DNA of 38,592 nt, taken from positions 1-38,592 of the forward strand of contig JAKAJV010000084.1 of the NCBI GenBank assembly GCA_021813585.1, given 5' to 3'. The notes beneath the pieces were generated by a model that had not been told where the DNA came from, did no database searches, and saw only the letters and a program-made list of their open reading frames with translations. The position numbers and the translations under genes are program-made. Each line of letters starts with the position of its first letter. Position 1 is the first letter of the stretch. The DNA is from Bacteroidota bacterium (GTDB taxonomy: Bacteria; Bacteroidota; Ignavibacteria; Ignavibacteriales; Ignavibacteriaceae). Shown here in pieces: positions 15,954 through 24,189 of the stretch.

Positions 15954-18050
15954 ATGAAAAATTTTATTAAGACGTTATTTTTAGCCGCCATATTAATTTC
16001 TACAGTCTTACCTCAAAAGAAAGCATTTACTATTGCTGATTTATATAAAATAAAGAACATCGGTTCGCCGGTTATTTCCCCCGATGGGAGGCAAATAGCT
16101 TTTACTGTTACAAGCTATAATCTTTCGCAGGGAAGCTAGAATACGAATATTTATTTTATGAACGGCGAAGGAAAAGATATTAAGAAAATATCTAATGAGA
16201 AAAATGCGTACGAGCCTGTTTGGTCTCCGGATGGTAAAAGTATTTATTTTGTTTCCGCGCAAAACGGGACACCGGAATTGCTTCAATATAATATTTCCGA
16301 CAGCACAATAAAACAAATCACGAATATCTCTTCCGGTATCGACGCTCCGGTTATTTCTCTGGACGGCAACCTTGTTGCCTTTTCTACAGATGTCTATCCG
16401 GAATGCGGTTCCAACGATGAGTGCAATAAAGAATTGGATTCAGCTTCCGGCAGCGGCCCGGTACAAGCTTATGTTGCCGACCATCTTTTATTCAGGCACT
16501 GGACCGAATATTCCGCCGGAAAGTTTACACATATTTTTATTTATAACATTGCAGAGAAAAAATACACGGATGTTACTCCGGGCGATTATGTTTCGCCGAC
16601 CTTTATGTTGGGCGGAGGCGTTGGATATAATTTTTCTCCCGACAGCAAAGAACTTTGCTTCGTCTCAAACCACGATAAGCACCCTGAAGCGTCAACTAAT
16701 TCCGATCTTTGGATTGTGCCTGTTACGGGCGGAAAAGCTGTGGATATTACTGCAGACAATAAAGCATGGGACGGCTGGCCGGTTTATTCACCGGATGGAA
16801 AGTATATCGCTTATAGAACCCAGGTTATTCCAAATTATGAATCGGATAGATTTAGATTAGCGCTTTACAACAGGCAGACCAAGAAGACAAAAATTATAAC
16901 GGAAGGCTTCGATAATTGGGTCGATGATTTTAAATGGAGCCCGGATTCAAAATCAATTTACTTCTTAGGTGAAGTGGAGGGATACGAGCCGGTATATAAA
17001 ATCGATATTGAATCGGGGAAAATTACTCCGTTAACAAAGGATCAATCGGTTTTAGGATTTGATATCGCTCCCGATAATAATTTTATTTATTATAAAGCCA
17101 GCTTGGTTAATAAGCCTGCCGAGATTTACGCGTTAAACTTATCCAATAAATTATTTGTAAGGCTGACAAACTTTAATAAGAAAATTGTTGATCGGGTAGA
17201 TATTCGTCCTGCAGAAAAAATGTGGGTAAACGGATCGGACGGAAGTAAAATAGAAGTATTTATTGTTAAGCCGCATAACTTTAGTCCGGAGAAAAAATAT
17301 CCCTTGATACTGAATGTTCACGGCGGGCCGCAGATGCAGTGGATGGATTCGTTTAGAGGAGACTGGCAGGTGTATCCGGGTGCGGGATACGTTGTAGCGT
17401 TTCCCAATCCGCACGGATCAACAGGCTACGGTCAAGAATTTACGGCAGAAATCTCAGGCGATTGGGGAGGTGAAGTTTTTAACGATCTTATGAATGTTAC
17501 CGACGCACTTGAAAAGCTTCCTTATGTTGATAAGAACAGAATGGGTGCAATGGGTTGGTCTTATGGGGGATACATGATGAATTGGTTCCAGGCTAAGACA
17601 AAGAGATTCAAATGCCTAGCTTCTATGATGGGAATTTTTGATCTGAAATCTTTTTGGGGCTCGACGGAAGAATTATGGTTCCCGAATTGGGAGCTTAAAG
17701 GGCAGCCCTGGAATTCGGATGAATATAAAATATTTTCACCCTCCAGTTACGTTAAAAATTTTTCTACCCCGGCTTTAATAATAACCGGGCAGTGCGATTT
17801 TAGAGTTCCCTACACACAGAGTATTCAATATTTTACAACCATGCAAACGCTTGGGATTGAATCCCGGTTGATAATATTTAAAAACGACGGTCACTGGCCG
17901 GATTTTGTTAAATCAATGCCGCTTTATTATGATGCACATATGGATTGGTTTCATAAATACCTGGGCGGCGATCCTGCACCGTATGATGTAACTAAACTAG
18001 ATAGGAATGTAATATTCAAAAATTCTGAAACAGAAGGTGAAACTAAATAA
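15954..18050 (+). pseudogene. S9 prolyl oligopeptidase-family peptidase interrupted by an in-frame amber codon
   Basis: Two open stretches in the same frame (15954-16136 and 16140-18050) are joined by a single TAG at 16137-16139 (codon 62). Read through, they give a 698-position protein: a signal peptide, a WD40/beta-propeller of PDG and SPDS repeats (about 35-420), then an alpha/beta-hydrolase domain. The catalytic triad is intact: Ser536 in GWSYGGYM, Asp615 in GQCDFRVP, His647 in NDGHWPDF (numbering counts TAG). AAG-to-TAG or a similar single change explains it. Restart at ATG 16158 would lack the signal peptide and first blade and has no Shine-Dalgarno. TAG ends several other genes here, so general recoding is unlikely. 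It is a recent pseudogene, a sequencing error or a readthrough case. Confidence 0.88.
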
Positions 18051-18088
18051 ATGAATTTACCCTTATAAAAAGATGGGAACAACGTGAA

Positions 18089-18481
18089 CTAGGTTTTGAT
18101 TTTATGCATCGGTTCAAAACTTCTGTTTGAATAGTAATTGAAAATATTGAACTCGTCTTCGATTAACCGGCGGCTTCCTTTATATTCAATTACATTAAAC
18201 TTATTTGCATGTTTTGGATTTTCAATCCTTACAGGTTTAACTTGCAGCAGAGGTTCGTTGTTATTTAATATTCTGAAACGATTGTTAACCGGATTGGGGA
18301 TTTCGTTTTCATCTTTTACTTTTATTTCTATTGGTGCAGGCTCAATTTTAGTAGGGCGCATATACGGCTTTACCCTGGTGCGGTCTTTAACTTTGAAAAT
18401 AAAATAGGATAATAAAACTACTATAGTTGCCGTAAGCGCAAATAGTTTAAGCGTAAAAATTATTATGTCTATCAATTCCAT
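18089..18481 (-). CDS. Hypothetical single-pass membrane protein
   Basis: A 130-residue protein on the minus strand. ATG at 18481 has GGAAAAACC just upstream. Residues about 5-30 (IDIIIFTLKLFALTATIVVLLSYFIF as hydrophobic core) form one membrane helix, followed by KVKDRTR, so the rest should be cytoplasmic. The remainder is polar with Pro-rich stretches (RPTKIEPAPIEIKV, IPNPVNNRF). The C-terminus (RRLIEDEFNIFNYYSNRSF) could be an interaction motif. No family is recognised. It is divergent from the HU gene across 271 bases and ends about 40 bases from the S9 peptidase end, tail to tail. The plus-strand ORF within it looks like a shadow. Confidence 0.68.
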   Translation of the reverse strand: MELIDIIIFTLKLFALTATIVVLLSYFIFKVKDRTRVKPYMRPTKIEPAPIEIKVKDENEIPNPVNNRFRILNNNEPLLQVKPVRIENPKHANKFNVIEYKGSRRLIEDEFNIFNYYSNRSFEPMHKIKT

Positions 18482-18572
18482 GGTTTTTCCGTTTTTAGTC
18501 TGCGAACTTCAAGTATTGTACCATTTGAATTCTTAATTAAATGTAAATAACCGGAAAGACTCCTCAGAATTA

Positions 18573-18600
18573 AATGAGACTTTCATATCAGAATGAGACT
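18573..18600. repeat. Short direct repeat in the divergent promoter region
   Basis: AATGAGACT occurs at 18573-18581 and again at 18592-18600, 19 bases apart, about two helical turns. It lies between the membrane-protein start (18481) and the HU start (18753). It could be a regulator site, but nine bases in an A/T-rich spacer may be chance. Confidence 0.25.
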
Positions 18601-18752
18601 AATTGAAATTTTTGTAAATTACTATATGATTTTTTTGAAAATTATGTATGTTGATTTAATACTATAATTTGATTTTATTTCATTTGTTTGATAATTTAAA
18701 TAATTAAATTATAATGATTTATAATTATAAATTTAAATGATAGGGTATAAAA

Positions 18753-19046
18753 ATGACTAAGGCAGATATAGTTGATAAAGTAGCAGCGGGAACGGGATTA
18801 ACAAAGCTTGAAACTGAAGCTATAATTGAAGGTTTTTTTAAAACCGTTATTGAAGCTTTAAAAGAAGGAAAGGGAATAGAAATTAGGGGATTCGGTAGTT
18901 ATAAAGTGAAAAAGAAAAATGCGCGCCAGGCTAGGAATCCCAAGACTGGTGAGTCTGTTTATGTCCCGGAACATTATGTCCCTACTTTTAAGTTTTCAAA
19001 GGATTTTAAAGAATTGGTTGATTTAGGAATGAAAGAGTTGAAATAG
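18753..19046 (+). CDS. HU/IHF-family DNA-binding protein
   Basis: A 97-residue histone-like nucleoid protein that binds and bends DNA as a dimer. MTKADIVDKVAAGTGL begins the helical dimerisation half. EIRGFGSYKVKKKNARQARNPKTGE (about 42-66) is the beta-arm with its RNPKTGE tip motif, whose Pro intercalates into the minor groove. VPTFKFSKDFKELV is the closing helix. Length fits HU (about 90-100). ATG at 18753 has AGGG upstream and follows a very A/T-rich promoter region. The next gene starts one base after the stop, so it heads an operon with the zinc-ribbon/TPR gene and the COX24-type gene. Confidence 0.95.
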   Translation: MTKADIVDKVAAGTGLTKLETEAIIEGFFKTVIEALKEGKGIEIRGFGSYKVKKKNARQARNPKTGESVYVPEHYVPTFKFSKDFKELVDLGMKELK

Positions 19047-19047
19047 A

Positions 19048-20019
19048 ATGGTTAAGTTTTGTCCGAATTGTGGCTTTAAGTTAGAAAAAAAATATAAGTT
19101 TTGTCCTGAGTGCGGTTTTAATATTGAGAGCGTAGATGAAATTAATTCTGATTTGAAAAATTCTTATGCTAAAACAGCTCAAAACAGTCAAGAAGCTTTA
19201 ACTCCTGTTATTTGTGAAAATTGCGGAGAAGAAAACAATCCTGAGAATACACAATGTTCAAGCTGCGGGATTAAATTAAGAAATTCTACTGCAGCGAGCA
19301 GCAATAAAACTTCTGCTGGGAAAAAAAGTTCCGAGAAATCCTATTCAAATAAATCCTTACCTCCGGTTAAATCTGTTGATAAGAAACAGGCAACAGGTAA
19401 AATTAACAACAATTCTAAAGAGATTAAAAAATTAAATAATATCAAAACCATTACTGTAGTTTCGGTTGCCTTTGGAATTGCTATTATAATTTTGATTTTT
19501 TCCGGTGCATTGAATTCATTGGTTTTGCCGTCCGGAGAATCGGCAGCTAATAAATCCCAGAATACTTCATCCGGAGTTGACTTAGGTAATTTGGATAAAA
19601 TAAATTCTTTGGAAGCTCAAATTAAAAGTAATCCGCAGGATACTGCAGCAATTTTAGAATTAGCTCATCTTAAAAATGATTCCGGATTGTACGAACAAGC
19701 TATTAAGAATTACAAACAATATTTGGCATTGGTACCAAAGGATCCGGATGCACGGATTGATATGGGAATTTGCTATTATAACCTGCAGAATTACCAAACT
19801 GCAATTGATGAAATGGAGCAGGCGATTAAGTACGATCCTAAGCATCAAATTGGGTATTTGGATTTGGGAATTGTTAATTTAGCAGCCGGAAATTTAGAAA
19901 AATCTAAAGAGATGTTAAAAAAAGCAGTTCAACTGGATCCAAATTCAGAATATGGTAAGAAAGCGGAAGAATTATTAAAATCACATAGTTCAAATGAAAA
20001 TAAAAACGGAGGTCAATAA
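19048..20019 (+). CDS. Zinc-ribbon, single-TM, TPR-repeat protein
   Basis: A 323-residue protein with two N-terminal zinc ribbons: Cys5/Cys8 with Cys19/Cys22, and Cys56/Cys59 with Cys70/Cys73. A Ser/Lys/Asn-rich linker (about 78-130) leads to one membrane helix (about 134-156), followed by three to four TPR-like units (about 190-315, e.g. YEQAIKNYKQYLALVPKDPDAR, and YQTAIDEMEQAIKYDPKHQ). The topology implied is cytoplasmic zinc ribbons and periplasmic TPRs, an arrangement for a scaffold or sensor. The gene begins one base after the HU stop and overlaps the start of the following mini-gene as TAATG, so the three are translationally coupled. Function is unknown; no named family is recognised beyond the domains. 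Confidence 0.85.
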   Translation: MVKFCPNCGFKLEKKYKFCPECGFNIESVDEINSDLKNSYAKTAQNSQEALTPVICENCGEENNPENTQCSSCGIKLRNSTAASSNKTSAGKKSSEKSYSNKSLPPVKSVDKKQATGKINNNSKEIKKLNNIKTITVVSVAFGIAIIILIFSGALNSLVLPSGESAANKSQNTSSGVDLGNLDKINSLEAQIKSNPQDTAAILELAHLKNDSGLYEQAIKNYKQYLALVPKDPDARIDMGICYYNLQNYQTAIDEMEQAIKYDPKHQIGYLDLGIVNLAAGNLEKSKEMLKKAVQLDPNSEYGKKAEELLKSHSSNENKNGGQ

Positions 20020-20114
20020 TGCCTTGCGGCAAAAAACGCAAACGCCATAAAATGGCAACACACAAAAGGAAAAAAAGATTAAGAAAGAATAGACATAAGA
20101 AAAAACTTAGGTAA
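20019..20114 (+). CDS. AURKAIP1/COX24-domain micro-protein (mS38/bS22-like), 31 residues
   Basis: A very small and extremely basic protein, starting MPCGKKRKRHKMATHKRKK and ending RKNRHKKKLR. The K-R-x-K-M-x-x-H-K-x-x-K-x-x-x-K-x-x-R pattern is that of the AURKAIP1/COX24 domain, known as mitochondrial ribosomal protein mS38 and as bS22 in actinobacterial small subunits. It probably binds rRNA in the 30S subunit. The start is well supported: GGAGG at 20008-20012 lies 6 bases before ATG 20019, which overlaps the previous gene's TAA. It is followed by an 84-base spacer and tRNA-Thr. The family call rests on motif resemblance; the gene itself is very likely real. Confidence 0.85.
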   Translation: MPCGKKRKRHKMATHKRKKRLRKNRHKKKLR

Positions 20115-20198
20115 CCTATTTTAATTTTTTTTAGGTAATGGTAAACTAAAAATCACATTGTTTGCCTTCCAGTATCCTGTTTGCCATTTCCTTTATAA

Positions 20199-20271
<73 letters not shown>

Positions 20272-20428
20272 CTTTTCTTTTTTCAACTCTTTTTTAATCT
20301 ATACTATTAGCGGCATTTTTGTTATCAGATATTTAATTATTCGTTATTAATTCCTGTTCTTTGTTTCATATTATGATTAAAATAAATTAAGCACTGCAAA
20401 AAATAGTGGAAATTCAAGAAAAATTTTC

Positions 20429-20459
20429 TTGACTTTCCGAAAAATTTTCCCTTATTTTG
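20429..20459 (+). promoter_or_regulatory. Probable promoter of the dcw operon
   Basis: TTGACT at 20429-20434 is followed at 17 bases by TTATTT (20452-20457). The overlapping TATTTTG (20453-20459) also resembles the Bacteroidota -10 form TAnnTTTG. It sits directly before the MraZ repeats, so repressor binding would cover it. The exact transcription start cannot be read. Confidence 0.5.
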
Positions 20460-20482
20460 GGGAGTAGTGGGGAATTGTGGAG
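20458..20482 (+). promoter_or_regulatory. MraZ box: three 10-bp-phased repeats
   Basis: TGGGG (20458-20462), TGGGG (20468-20472) and TGGAG (20478-20482), each separated by 5 bases, reproduce the known MraZ operator (TGGGN with N5 spacers, usually three or four copies). It lies 25 bases before the mraZ start and overlaps the end of the predicted -10 element. This fits autorepression of the dcw operon by its own first product, as shown for E. coli and others. Confidence 0.8.
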
Positions 20483-20506
20483 ATTTTTTTTACAAAAGGA
20501 TTTGCA

Positions 20507-20944
20507 GTGTTTAGAGGTCAATTTACATATTCGGTCGATTCTAAAAACAGGATAAGTATTCCTGCTAAGCTAAGAAAGCATATCTCTGCCGAAGCAAACG
20601 ACACCTTTGTTATGACGCAAGGTACCGCAACATGTATTGACCTTTATCCGCTTGATCAGTGGCAGCAATTCGAACAAAAATTATTAAGCTTAAATCCCTT
20701 CAAACCAAACGAAGCCAAGTTCATTAGAATGATTTCCCAGTATGCAACTGAAGATACGTTGGATTCGCAATCTAGATTGCTTATTCCGCAGAACCTGCTT
20801 CAATATGCTAAAATAGAAAAAGATGTTTTGATTCTTGGAGCGCTAAAGAAAATCGAACTCTGGGATCCTATAGTTTATTCAGAATATTTAAGTCAATCAC
20901 CGGAAACATACGAACAAATAGCAGCGGAAGTTATGGCATCATGA
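20507..20944 (+). CDS. mraZ: Transcriptional regulator MraZ
   Basis: The 145-residue first gene of the dcw operon. MraZ is a ring-forming SpoVT/AbrB-like DNA-binding protein that represses its own operon. Two AbrB-like repeats are visible: FRGQFTYSVDSKNRISIPAKLR (about 2-23) and the second, QYATEDTLDSQSRLLIPQNL (about 77-96), each with the D-x-x-x-R-[IL]-x-I-P core. I chose GTG at 20507, giving the usual M-F-R-G start with AAAGGA about 7 bases upstream; GTG 20477 would add 10 unusual residues and lie inside the operator. The stop overlaps the rsmH start (ATGA). Length fits the family (about 145-155). Confidence 0.95.
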   Translation: MFRGQFTYSVDSKNRISIPAKLRKHISAEANDTFVMTQGTATCIDLYPLDQWQQFEQKLLSLNPFKPNEAKFIRMISQYATEDTLDSQSRLLIPQNLLQYAKIEKDVLILGALKKIELWDPIVYSEYLSQSPETYEQIAAEVMAS

Positions 20945-21867
20945 TGGATATTCATCATAAGCCGGTAATGTTCAATGAATCTTTGGAATATTTGATTACC
21001 GATAAGTCCGGTGTTTACTTTGACGGCACACTAGGTTTCGGCGGACATTCGGAAGGTATATTATTAAATCTAAATAATGATGCAAGGTTAATTGCGACCG
21101 ATGTTGATACAGATGCTTTTAATTTTTCTAAACTAAAATTTAAAAACGATGAAAGAATTAAAATTTATAATTTTAATTTTTCACAAATTAATGTTATCGC
21201 AAAGATAGAATCGGTTCCCGGCTTTTCGGGTGTGCTTGCGGATTTGGGTGTTTCATCGTTTCAATTAGATAATCCTGCATCTGGATTTACATATAGAAAT
21301 GAAGCAATGCTTGATTTAAGAATGGACAAAACAAAAAAAGTAAGTGCCGAAGAAGTTGTCAATTCTTTTTCGGAAGAACGTCTGGCTGACATATTTTATA
21401 AATACGGCGAAGAAAAAAAATCAAGGCAGATTGCCAGAAGAATTTGTGAGAAAAGAGAAATAAAAAAAATAAAAACCACACTGGAATTGAGCGAAATTAT
21501 TTTCGGGATTACACCGGTTAATTACAGAATAAAAACTTTATCGAGAGTTTTTCAAGCCTTGAGAATTTATGTAAACGACGAACTGGAAACTCTAAAAGTG
21601 TTTCTGACAAAATCAGTAGACCTTCTTATTAAAGGAGGAAGAATTGTAGTGCTTTCATATCATTCGCTGGAAGACAGAATTGTAAAGGAAGCATTTAAAT
21701 ATGAAGAACTGGATTGTATCTGCCCGAAAGATTATCCGGTTTGCAAATGCGAAAAGGAAAGCCGGCTAAAAATTATAACTAAAAAACCGGTTGTTCCCTC
21801 GGATGATGAGATTAAAAATAATTTTAGAGCCAGAAGTGCCAAGCTGAGAGCTGCGGAAAGAATATGA
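20941..21867 (+). CDS. rsmH: 16S rRNA (cytosine-1402-N4) methyltransferase
   Basis: A 308-residue SAM-dependent methyltransferase that modifies C1402 in the ribosomal P site. HKPVMFNESLEYL opens the protein, and FDGTLGFGGHSEGIL (about 28-42) is the SAM-binding motif. LADLGVSSFQLDNPASGFTYR and LDLRMDKTKKVSAEEVVN are highly specific to RsmH (formerly MraW). RVFQALRIYVNDELETL and SYHSLEDRIVKEAF close the core. The start is ATG 20941, overlapping the mraZ stop; ATG 20944 is next in frame and equally possible. The C-terminal Cys pairs (CICPKDYPVCKCEKE) are a common family feature. It overlaps ftsL by ATGA. Confidence 0.97.
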   Translation: MMDIHHKPVMFNESLEYLITDKSGVYFDGTLGFGGHSEGILLNLNNDARLIATDVDTDAFNFSKLKFKNDERIKIYNFNFSQINVIAKIESVPGFSGVLADLGVSSFQLDNPASGFTYRNEAMLDLRMDKTKKVSAEEVVNSFSEERLADIFYKYGEEKKSRQIARRICEKREIKKIKTTLELSEIIFGITPVNYRIKTLSRVFQALRIYVNDELETLKVFLTKSVDLLIKGGRIVVLSYHSLEDRIVKEAFKYEELDCICPKDYPVCKCEKESRLKIITKKPVVPSDDEIKNNFRARSAKLRAAERI

Positions 21868-22193
21868 AAAAAAGCGTTAAGCCGTTAATAGTATTTGTCG
21901 TTTTCATTTTTGTTTCCTCCACTCTATTAATATTGCTGTACGTCGGAATAAAATTGGAATGTGAAAAACTAACAAAGGAAAAAGTACTAACCGAAAATAA
22001 ACTTGTTGAAGTAAAAAATTGGAAGACGAATTTAATAGCTCAAGACCAGGCACTGTCGTCGGAAGAACGTATTGAGGCAATAGCACAGAATGAGCTGGGT
22101 ATGGTCCGCAGAACAGAGCCGCCGATCGTATTTAAAGTAAGTAAAGTTAGAATCGAAGAAATCTCAAAGGCAATCGAAAAGAAATATGAATAA
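21864..22193 (+). CDS. ftsL: FtsL-like division protein
   Basis: A 109-residue bitopic membrane protein. A short cytoplasmic start (MKKSVKP) is followed by one helix (about 8-28) and a periplasmic coiled-coil-like region (about 30-70, KLECEKLTKEKVLTENKL), then IEAIAQNELGMVRRTEPP, the conserved end of FtsL/DivIC-type proteins. It sits between rsmH and ftsI, the standard ftsL place, with overlaps at both ends. FtsL bridges FtsQ-FtsB and FtsW-FtsI and activates septal synthesis. The assignment depends mostly on position and topology because sequence conservation is low. Confidence 0.85.
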   Translation: MKKSVKPLIVFVVFIFVSSTLLILLYVGIKLECEKLTKEKVLTENKLVEVKNWKTNLIAQDQALSSEERIEAIAQNELGMVRRTEPPIVFKVSKVRIEEISKAIEKKYE

Positions 22194-24189
22194 TTCACGG
22201 GCATTAGTTGTCATAGTGTTCATCTTTATTCTATTCGTTGCATTGGCTTTTAGATTGTTTGACGTCCAAATTCTAAAAAGCGATGAACTGAAATATTATG
22301 CCCAGCGGCAGCAGATGACTGTAGAAAAGGTTAAAGCTGAAACCGGATTAATATACGACAGGAACAGCGTACTTCTCGTTTACAATAGGAATGATGTCTC
22401 ATTCTATCTCGATCTACGGATGGTTTCAAAAAAAGGCAAAGCAAAAATTGCGGACAGATTTTCAAAAGTATTTCATAAGAGCAGGCAATATTATCTCTCT
22501 ATGATGAACGAAGCGGGAAAGACTATTTGCCTGGAGAAAAAAGCTCCGAGCGATAAGGCTCTGCAGCTTAAAGATTTTAAAGTGAACGGCCTTTTCTCAA
22601 CGAATGATCCTACCAGAGTATTTTTTTATAAAGACCTGGCATCGCACGTGCTTGGCTATGTAGGCAGCGATAACCAGGGCGTTGATGGAATTTCCAAATC
22701 GTTTGAAGACCAGCTGGACGGTGAAGACGGAAGCATGCTAGTTTTGCGCGATGCGATAGGAGATATGATTACGGTCTCTGAAGAGCAGACTAAGCCGGCT
22801 GTGCCCGGGTTAAATTTATTTCTTACCATAGATAAATCGTACCAGAGCATTCTAGAAGAAGAATTGAAGAACGGCCTTGAGAAATACGGCGGCACTTCTG
22901 CTGTCGGCATTATCATGGATCCGAATACCGGCGAGATACTTTCCCTGGCAAATATGGATGACTTTGATCCTAACGAATATTGGAAGTACTCCGATACCGT
23001 TAGAAGAGACAGAGCAGTTACCGATACATATGAACCCGGCTCGACCTTTAAGACTTTCTCAATGGCTTCTCTTCTGGATAGGAACCTGTGCAATCTTAAC
23101 GAAGAAGTATTTACCGAGAACGGAAGGTATAAATTTGAAAATGTTTTTATAACCGATGCCCATAGAAGCGGCTGGCTTACGGCAAGGCAGGTAATTGAAG
23201 AATCCAGCAATATCGGTATGTCCAAACTCATCCAAAGAATTGACAACGATACTTATTATAAATATCTCAGAGCATTCGGCTTCGGTAACTATACCGCAAT
23301 TAAACTGCCCGGCGAAGTAAGAGGTACATTAAGAAAGCCGAACGATTGGAACGGTGTTACCAAGGCTTTCATGTCCTTCGGCTACGGTATTACAGTAACA
23401 CCTATCCAGCTGATTACTGCCTACTGCGCGGTGGTTAACGGAGGCTATTTGTACCAGCCTGAAGTTATTGAAAAGGAAGTTAAGCGTGACGGCGAGGTTG
23501 TATTTCAAAACCAGCCTAAGCTTATAAGAAGAGTAATATCAAGCGAGACGTCCGCCAGGATGCGGAACCTGCTCGTCGGTGTAGTGCAGGAAGGTACAGG
23601 TACAAATGCAAAGATCAGTTCGGTGTCTGTGGGAGGAAAGACGGGCACATCTCAAAAATTAATTGACGGTAAGTATTCCAAGCAGCAGTACAATTCCTCC
23701 TTCGTCGGATTTTTCCCCGCGGAATCTCCAAAGATTGTATGTTTAATTCTAGTTAACTCTCCAACAGTCGGACGGTACGGCGGATCGGTTGCGGCACCTA
23801 TTTTTAAAAATGTTGCTGAAAGAATTATCAATTTAAATCCTTCTTACTTCCGGAGCCAGGATAAAAATTCTAATGATGAAAAGAAGGAAATAGACGGGCT
23901 GTTTACAGACAATTCTAAAAATTCAAACCGAGGGGATTCAGTAAAAATTCCTGCGCAAAATATTATGGCGAATCTTTCCAACATTAATCCTAAAATAATG
24001 CCCGACTTGAAGAACAGCACTCTAAGAGATGCAATATCGGTTTTATCGAAATTAAAAATTAAGTATAAGGTAAACGGCTCTGGCACGATATGTTTCCAGA
24101 GCATCCAGCCCGGAGAACAGATTCACAGCGGTCTTATATGCACGCTTGACTGCAAAGAACCGGAAGTAACAGGAGCAGTTGTTTACTGA
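22186..24189 (+). CDS. ftsI: Penicillin-binding protein, septal transpeptidase, with C-terminal PASTA domain
   Basis: A 667-residue class B PBP that cross-links septal peptidoglycan in the periplasm. One N-terminal membrane anchor (about 7-25) precedes the PBP dimerisation domain (from about 45, with TGLIYDRN). The transpeptidase motifs are STFK (Ser286 to Lys289), SSN (340-342) and KTG (485-487, in GGKTGTSQ). GYGITVTPIQL is also characteristic. The tail (about 598-660, PDLKNSTLRDAISVLSKLKIK, then IQPGEQ) is one PASTA domain, which in some PBPs binds muropeptides. It overlaps ftsL by 8 bases and murE by one base (TGATG). Length is typical for a PASTA-bearing FtsI. Confidence 0.95.
   Translation: MNNSRALVVIVFIFILFVALAFRLFDVQILKSDELKYYAQRQQMTVEKVKAETGLIYDRNSVLLVYNRNDVSFYLDLRMVSKKGKAKIADRFSKVFHKSRQYYLSMMNEAGKTICLEKKAPSDKALQLKDFKVNGLFSTNDPTRVFFYKDLASHVLGYVGSDNQGVDGISKSFEDQLDGEDGSMLVLRDAIGDMITVSEEQTKPAVPGLNLFLTIDKSYQSILEEELKNGLEKYGGTSAVGIIMDPNTGEILSLANMDDFDPNEYWKYSDTVRRDRAVTDTYEPGSTFKTFSMASLLDRNLCNLNEEVFTENGRYKFENVFITDAHRSGWLTARQVIEESSNIGMSKLIQRIDNDTYYKYLRAFGFGNYTAIKLPGEVRGTLRKPNDWNGVTKAFMSFGYGITVTPIQLITAYCAVVNGGYLYQPEVIEKEVKRDGEVVFQNQPKLIRRVISSETSARMRNLLVGVVQEGTGTNAKISSVSVGGKTGTSQKLIDGKYSKQQYNSSFVGFFPAESPKIVCLILVNSPTVGRYGGSVAAPIFKNVAERIINLNPSYFRSQDKNSNDEKKEIDGLFTDNSKNSNRGDSVKIPAQNIMANLSNINPKIMPDLKNSTLRDAISVLSKLKIKYKVNGSGTICFQSIQPGEQIHSGLICTLDCKEPEVTGAVVY

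Noticed and set aside
16137-16139. TAG as a recoded sense codon (pyrrolysine or other)
   Set aside because: TAG serves as the natural stop of several genes in the window and position 62 is not a catalytic site; mutation or sequence error is simpler.
20477-20506. GTG at 20477 as the mraZ start
   Set aside because: It would lie in the MraZ operator and add 10 residues foreign to the family; GTG 20507 gives the normal M-F-R-G start with a ribosome binding site.
22656-23246. Minus-strand 196-codon ORF inside ftsI
   Set aside because: Long, but antisense to the transpeptidase domain; Ser-rich, shadow-like composition.
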